DNA of 18,748 nucleotides from assembly GCA_030064795.1 (NCBI GenBank), contig JASJEI010000287.1:1-18748 (forward strand), given 5' to 3'. This document shows positions 14,898 through 18,748 of this stretch, in pieces (the first letter of the stretch is position 1; every line of letters begins with the position of its first letter). This DNA is from Pleurocapsa sp. MO_226.B13. Lineage in GTDB: Bacteria; Cyanobacteriota; Cyanobacteriia; Cyanobacteriales; Xenococcaceae. The position numbers were made by a program, and so were the translations under genes. A model generated the notes under the pieces. The model saw only the letters and a list, made by a program, of their open reading frames with translations, was not told where the DNA came from and searched no databases.

Positions 14898-15200
14898 TTA
14901 AGTTTTTTCTGTGTTTGTTTTTTTTAGTTTAATCACCGCTTGGCGAAAACCTAGAACTACCAAAATATTCGACAGAGTCAAAAACATTTCCGCGCTTCCA
15001 TGTAACCAATCTACATTAGCCAGAGTCTCGCCATAATGAACTTGGGCATAAATTCCCGCAGGAATTGTCACCGCCACAAAAATCAATAAAACATAAAAAC
15101 CGATTAAGGCTAAAAGCGGTGTTTTTCCCGAACGAGTCATAAACCACAAAAAACCCAGATAAGGAAATAAAGAAATTGCAAATAAACTATCTTTACTCAT
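14898..15200 (-). CDS. DUF3593 membrane protein
   Basis: I use ATG 15198-15200, giving 100 residues. A TTG at 15212 is in frame but a poorer start. The protein begins MSKDSLFAISLFPYLGFLWF and has hydrophobic stretches at about 4-20, 28-52 and 72-88, with a basic tail (AVIKLKKTNTEKT). The pattern MTRSGKTPLLALIGFYVLLI and NVDWLHGSAEMFLTLSNILV matches DUF3593, a family of cyanobacteria and plastid-bearing eukaryotes. It follows the DUF2499 gene by 27 nt in the same direction, so they form a two-gene unit. The function is unknown; a joint role in a membrane, possibly the thylakoid, is inference. Confidence 0.85.
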   Translation of the reverse strand: MSKDSLFAISLFPYLGFLWFMTRSGKTPLLALIGFYVLLIFVAVTIPAGIYAQVHYGETLANVDWLHGSAEMFLTLSNILVVLGFRQAVIKLKKTNTEKT

Positions 15201-15227
15201 AGATACTATCAAGCTAAAAAAATCAAT

Positions 15228-15542
15228 TTAATCGGACTCGATCTCAGATTTTCTGGTATTACGCCAGATTCCCCAAGCAGCGATACAAACTGTAAAATTT
15301 CCTACTACTGTCATCGATGCTTGTAGAGTTACTAGCCATTCTAAAGACTGAGTATTATCAAAAAAATGCCAGGTACAGGCACACATGGCACTAACTAAAG
15401 CAGGTAACATGGCGAATGATAAATTATACCAAGAGCGATCGCCTGTAATTTCTCCATACCGCCAAATATAGTAGATAGCAGCAGCCCATTCAATTACGCT
15501 CGATACATGGACTATCCAAGTTGGAATTGATAATGCGTGCAT
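15228..15542 (-). CDS. DUF2499 membrane protein
   Basis: The 104-residue protein starts MHALSIPTWIVHVSSVIEWA and contains WYNLSFAMLPALVSAMCACT followed by WHFFDNTQSLEWLVTLQASM. This matches DUF2499, which is nearly always found next to DUF3593 in cyanobacteria and is conserved in plants. Three hydrophobic segments (about 5-27, 40-60, 68-93) predict an integral membrane protein. Conserved histidines and tryptophans (H12, W19, W58, H59) lie near the segment ends. It is the first gene of the leftward DUF2499-DUF3593 pair. No biochemical role can be read from the sequence. Confidence 0.87.
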   Translation of the reverse strand: MHALSIPTWIVHVSSVIEWAAAIYYIWRYGEITGDRSWYNLSFAMLPALVSAMCACTWHFFDNTQSLEWLVTLQASMTVVGNFTVCIAAWGIWRNTRKSEIESD

Positions 15543-15583
15543 TGTCGATTACTGATGATTATTTGTATATTTGTATACCAATA

Positions 15584-16552
15584 TTATTGAGACAACTTAG
15601 TTTCCAGCCACTCTATTACCTGTTTGCCTAAAGTTACACCATTCAAACGATCTATTTCTCTAATACCTGTTGGGCTGGTAACATTTACCTCTGTTAGATA
15701 GCCACCAATAACATCAATACCCACAAAATAAAGTCCATCAGCAAGTAATTGGGGGGCAATCAAAGCACAAATTTCTTGTTCTCTGGCGGTAATATCTACT
15801 TTTACCGCTTTTCCGCCCACTGCCATATTACCTCTAAATTCATTACCACTGGGAATACGATTAACCGCTCCGATTGGTTTTCCCTCCAATAAAACAATTC
15901 TTTTATCTCCTTCTTTAGCAGCAGGTAAATATTCTTGAACCATTACAGGTTCGCGTCCCCTTTGAGTGCTAACTTCTACTATAGAGTTAAAATTGCGATC
16001 GCCTTTTTCTAAAAATAGAATTCCCTCTCCTCCTTTTCCTCCCAAAGGTTTTAGGACGGCAAACTGTTTTTCTTCTACAAATTTGGCAATCACCGTTTTA
16101 TCTTGACTGACAATAGTTTCAGGAATTACCTCAGTAAATTGTAGGGCGTATATCTTTTCGTTGGCAGTCCTCAGTCCTTGAGGAGAATTGACTACCAGAG
16201 TTTTATTGCGATCGATTAAATCTAATATATAGGTCGTGTAAAGATAGGGAATAGTAACAGGAGGATCGGTACGCATAAATACAGCGTCCATTTCCTCCAA
16301 ACAAGTCAGAATTTTTTCGCCGACTAAATACCAATCCGATTCTGCCTGCCAATATCCGTCAACTAACTTTACGGGTTTTAAACTGACTGGTTGTAAATAT
16401 CCCCAGGCTTTCCCTTCAACAATGCTGAGTTGACTAGCTTCAGTTATCCAAACTTGATGACCTAATTTTTGTGCTGCTTCCATCATGGCAACACTACTAT
16501 CATGTCCTGGATCTAACTGAGCAATCGGATCGATAATAAATGCGAGTTTCAC
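15584..16552 (-). CDS. gshB: Glutathione synthetase
   Basis: The 322-residue enzyme joins gamma-glutamylcysteine and glycine using ATP, the last step of glutathione synthesis in the cytosol. Family marks are MKLAFIIDPIAQLDPGHDSS at the start, MRTDPP (93-98), the glycine-rich ATP-grasp loop KPLGGKGGEGI (168-178) and GIDVIGGYLTEVNVTSPTGI (278-297), which carries the metal-binding E288 and N290. Length is normal for bacterial GshB. The start is GTG (16550-16552), supported by aagga about 9 nt upstream. It lies 66 nt downstream of grxC in the same direction, the usual cyanobacterial pairing. Confidence 0.96.
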   Translation of the reverse strand: MKLAFIIDPIAQLDPGHDSSVAMMEAAQKLGHQVWITEASQLSIVEGKAWGYLQPVSLKPVKLVDGYWQAESDWYLVGEKILTCLEEMDAVFMRTDPPVTIPYLYTTYILDLIDRNKTLVVNSPQGLRTANEKIYALQFTEVIPETIVSQDKTVIAKFVEEKQFAVLKPLGGKGGEGILFLEKGDRNFNSIVEVSTQRGREPVMVQEYLPAAKEGDKRIVLLEGKPIGAVNRIPSGNEFRGNMAVGGKAVKVDITAREQEICALIAPQLLADGLYFVGIDVIGGYLTEVNVTSPTGIREIDRLNGVTLGKQVIEWLETKLSQ

Positions 16553-16618
16553 GCTGCTGTCCTTATAATGAATTCTCTACGCTTCTAATTTAATAAGGTA
16601 CAGCCTGTTAACACCTCT

Positions 16619-16873
16619 TTACAATAGAGGATCTAATTCACCTTGACTATCTAAAGCGTAGAGATCGTCACATCCCCCAATATGGCGATCGTCAATAAAT
16701 ATTTGAGGTAAAGTCGATCTACCATTAGCTCTCATGGTCATTTTAGCTCTAGCATCTTCATCTCCATCAATACAATATTCACTATATTCAACCCCCTTGT
16801 CATCCAGTAAACCTTTAGCACGAATACAAAATGGACAAAGACTCCAGGTATATATCTCTACTTTTGCTGCCAT
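16619..16873 (-). CDS. grxC: Glutaredoxin 3-type dithiol glutaredoxin
   Basis: The 84-residue protein begins MAAKVEIYTWSLCPFCIRAK. It has the dithiol active site C13-PF-C16, the cis-proline motif TLP (54-56) and the glutathione-binding GG (66-67) of IGGCDDL, as in GrxC. It reduces disulfides and mixed glutathione disulfides using glutathione, the product of the downstream gshB. The shared direction and close spacing suggest co-expression of thiol synthesis and use. It is full length and ends with a short acidic tail (GELDPLL). Confidence 0.95.
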   Translation of the reverse strand: MAAKVEIYTWSLCPFCIRAKGLLDDKGVEYSEYCIDGDEDARAKMTMRANGRSTLPQIFIDDRHIGGCDDLYALDSQGELDPLL

Positions 16874-17377
16874 AGCTGCACTAAATATTAAGTATTATTA
16901 CGTCTTACTCATCTTAAACTGATTTGTGAATTATTTTGAGATGTCAATGATACATCGAGCAAATGCTGGCTGCATTTTTCCACTTCATCGTAATAACTCC
17001 AAGCAGTGAGGTGTTTTAGTTGGCAGAAATTATCTTTGACACTCATCAGCACTCCAATATTTTGCCTGTTCCAGATCGTCTTCAAGAGTTTTCTAACGTA
17101 GTTTGGTAAATTTTGAAACAATAACTTAGAGATTTTGATTCCGAACTGTTACTTTGTTAGTTTTAATTATCTATTTGGGAACTCTTAAAGGTAAGACTAA
17201 GGAAGTTCTTGTATCTCAGAATCAGAGATCACTTTGCCCCAAAGCGACAAAGCCCGTTCTGATTATTGGTCAATCAACCCTTGGTTGCGAAGTTTGCCAG
17301 AGTAAAGTGGTTGAGATAACTACTAGCTTAGAAACACAACTTCTTTAATAAGTTAACTTAGATCGAACTTACATAAA
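16874..17377. other. Gap between grxC and the coiled-coil gene
   Basis: Divergent region that should hold the promoters for leftward grxC-gshB and the rightward coiled-coil gene. Two short open frames occur: leftward 17121-16909 and rightward 17154-17348. Both begin with TTG, lack ribosome binding sites and have no recognisable domain. The rightward frame contains two cysteine pairs too irregular to call a motif. I do not consider either a supported gene. Confidence 0.45.
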
Positions 17378-18748
17378 ATGGAATCAGCAAAAGTTGTTAA
17401 TAAAATTCTACTAAGTTCCCTTGCTTTTGGTGCAACCTTTGGTATTGGAATGTTAGTAAAAGATGATAATATCCAAAAAGCCTTGATGGGTACGGGTGCA
17501 GTAGGATCTATGGCTTGTGTGGCTGGAGCTATAGTTACTAACAATAAAAAAGATTCTCATAACAATCAAGACAATAGCTTATCTGATAGTCAAATATCAG
17601 AACTTTGTAGTCAAGAAGTACAGTTACAGCAATCTCTCAATGAAACTACTGCCAAAATGCAAGCAGTAGAAGCTGACATCAATTCTCTTCAAAACGAACA
17701 CGACCAACTATTGAGTATAATCTCTAATTTGAGCGAACAAAAACAACAATTAGAGACAGAATCCGATCGTTGGAATCAGCAAATCCAATCAAAAAAACAA
17801 CAGTTAGAGACAGAAAATGATAATTATCATCAACAAATCCAATCAAAAAAACAACAATTAGAAACTGTAAACACTCAGTTATCAACTAGTCAAAGATATC
17901 AAGAAGAATTAAATGAAAATATATCTACTCTAGAAAATCAAAAACACGATTTACATAAAGAAGTAGAAAAATTATCTTCTAAACAAAAGCAACTAGAGCA
18001 AGTAATATCTCCTATTGAAGAAAGCGTAGCTAATTTTGATTTGAAAACAAATGTAGAATCAAGCACGAAAATCGAATCAGAAACAGAATCGAGAGCGGAA
18101 GTCGAGCAATTAGTGGATTCTTTGGATGAATCAGAATTAGAAGTATTTAGTACTGAGTTAGAAACAGAATCAGAATCAGATACAAATCCATTTATAAATG
18201 ATACTTTAGAAGAAACAGATACCAATAAAGATGAACAGAATTCTGAGTTAAAGACAGTAGAAAAATTAATAGGTTCTTTTAGTGAGTCTGAACTAGAAAT
18301 GTTCGACCATAAATCACCTACAGAAGTCGAGCATACCAATCAGTTAAATACTATAGAAAATATTATTGAAGAAGAATCTTCTGAACCTGAAGTAGAAGAT
18401 TTGGTTAATTCTATAAATGAAACTGAGCTAGAAATACTCAGTAACCAAGTATCTCAAGAAGTTTCTGAAAACAGTAAATCATTAAAGTCGGAATCGCAAG
18501 AGATGGCGATCGCCTTCGATGAAGACAACGAAGCATCATCGCCAACCTTCAGCATTGAAGATAGTTCGACACAAGAATTGCAAGACTTGATGGGAGAATT
18601 AATTACTCCAGAAGGCGAAGCATCGGAAGAATTTAGCATTGAAGATACTTCTACCCCTGAAGAATTGATTGTTGAAGAAGACGAAACATCTGAAGCCTTC
18701 AGTCTGGAAACAACTCCTACCTCAGAATCTCAAGAGTTGATGATGGGA
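17378..18748 (+). CDS. Membrane-anchored coiled-coil protein with acidic repeats (partial, 3' end beyond window)
   Basis: From ATG 17378 the frame stays open for 457 codons to the window edge. Residues about 10-57 (ILLSSLAFGATFGIGMLV, then a charged turn and MGTGAVGSMACVAGAIV) look like a membrane hairpin. Residues about 75-215 are a Gln/Glu/Lys-rich coiled coil with two copies of QIQSKKQQLET. The rest is very acidic and Ser/Thr-rich. It has three copies of a V-E-x-L-h-x-S-h-x-E-[ST]-E-L-E motif at residues 242, 294 and 339, then three FS[IL]E-type motifs at 391, 419 and 441. I do not recognise the family. A scaffold role is conceivable but not shown. Antisense open frames at 17353-17544, 17938-18339 and 18454-18639 are by-products of its codon bias. 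Confidence 0.8.
   Translation, partial: MESAKVVNKILLSSLAFGATFGIGMLVKDDNIQKALMGTGAVGSMACVAGAIVTNNKKDSHNNQDNSLSDSQISELCSQEVQLQQSLNETTAKMQAVEADINSLQNEHDQLLSIISNLSEQKQQLETESDRWNQQIQSKKQQLETENDNYHQQIQSKKQQLETVNTQLSTSQRYQEELNENISTLENQKHDLHKEVEKLSSKQKQLEQVISPIEESVANFDLKTNVESSTKIESETESRAEVEQLVDSLDESELEVFSTELETESESDTNPFINDTLEETDTNKDEQNSELKTVEKLIGSFSESELEMFDHKSPTEVEHTNQLNTIENIIEEESSEPEVEDLVNSINETELEILSNQVSQEVSENSKSLKSESQEMAIAFDEDNEASSPTFSIEDSSTQELQDLMGELITPEGEASEEFSIEDTSTPEELIVEEDETSEAFSLETTPTSESQELMMG

Noticed and set aside
16909..17121. Leftward 70-codon open frame upstream of grxC
   Set aside because: TTG start, no ribosome binding site, no recognisable pattern; probably chance or debris.
17154..17348. 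Rightward 64-codon open frame before the coiled-coil gene
   Set aside because: TTG start, irregular cysteine pattern and no match I can name.
17938..18339. Antisense 133-codon serine-rich frame opposite the coiled-coil gene
   Set aside because: Its composition is the mirror of Glu/Ser codons on the sense strand, and the sense frame is longer and shows clear protein features.

Overview
This 18.7 kb window is chromosomal DNA from a cyanobacterium. The evidence is more than 20 perfect copies of the octamer GCGATCGC (HIP1), an AT-leaning composition, and several families typical of cyanobacteria or plastids: a DUF3318 protein, a DUF2499/DUF3593 pair, a PDZ-radical SAM-DUF512 protein and a TIGR04168-like phosphoesterase. 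A unicellular or baeocyte-forming lineage is possible, but that is a guess from general resemblance.

Bases 1-1,262 are an insertion-sequence graveyard. They hold the tail of one transposase, a frameshifted opposite-strand transposase of a second type, a terminator-like hairpin and a frameshifted, truncated ISAs1-family transposase. Bases 1,600-2,260 hold a HigB/HigA-like toxin-antitoxin pair whose toxin carries an in-frame amber codon, then a decayed DUF2281-like fragment. Next come two 45-bp hairpin units with conserved ends and different, self-complementary cores.

Bases 2,494-9,752 are mostly housekeeping. On the plus strand are yebC, a TPR-GNAT fusion and the undecaprenyl-diphosphate phosphatase uppP. 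On the minus strand are ruvA, a metallophosphoesterase, a STAS-sugar transferase fusion and a DUF3318 membrane protein. Palindromic dispersed repeats occur in the gaps, and one related element lies inside the reading frame at the start of uppP.

Bases 9,925-13,101 look accessory. A DUF433/DUF5615 toxin-antitoxin operon is preceded on the same strand by a 50-codon ribbon-helix-helix-like reading frame. A 780-residue dynamin-like GTPase diverges from them. I found no convincing complete multi-gene novel system; this cluster is the best candidate for an uncharacterised (possibly defensive) locus, and that role is inference.

Bases 13,393-16,873 return to core genes: the radical SAM protein (plus), then DUF2499-DUF3593 and grxC-gshB (minus). 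The last pair makes glutathione and a glutathione-dependent oxidoreductase. The window ends inside a long plus-strand gene (17,378 onward, no stop reached) encoding an N-terminal membrane segment, a coiled coil and an acidic repeat domain.
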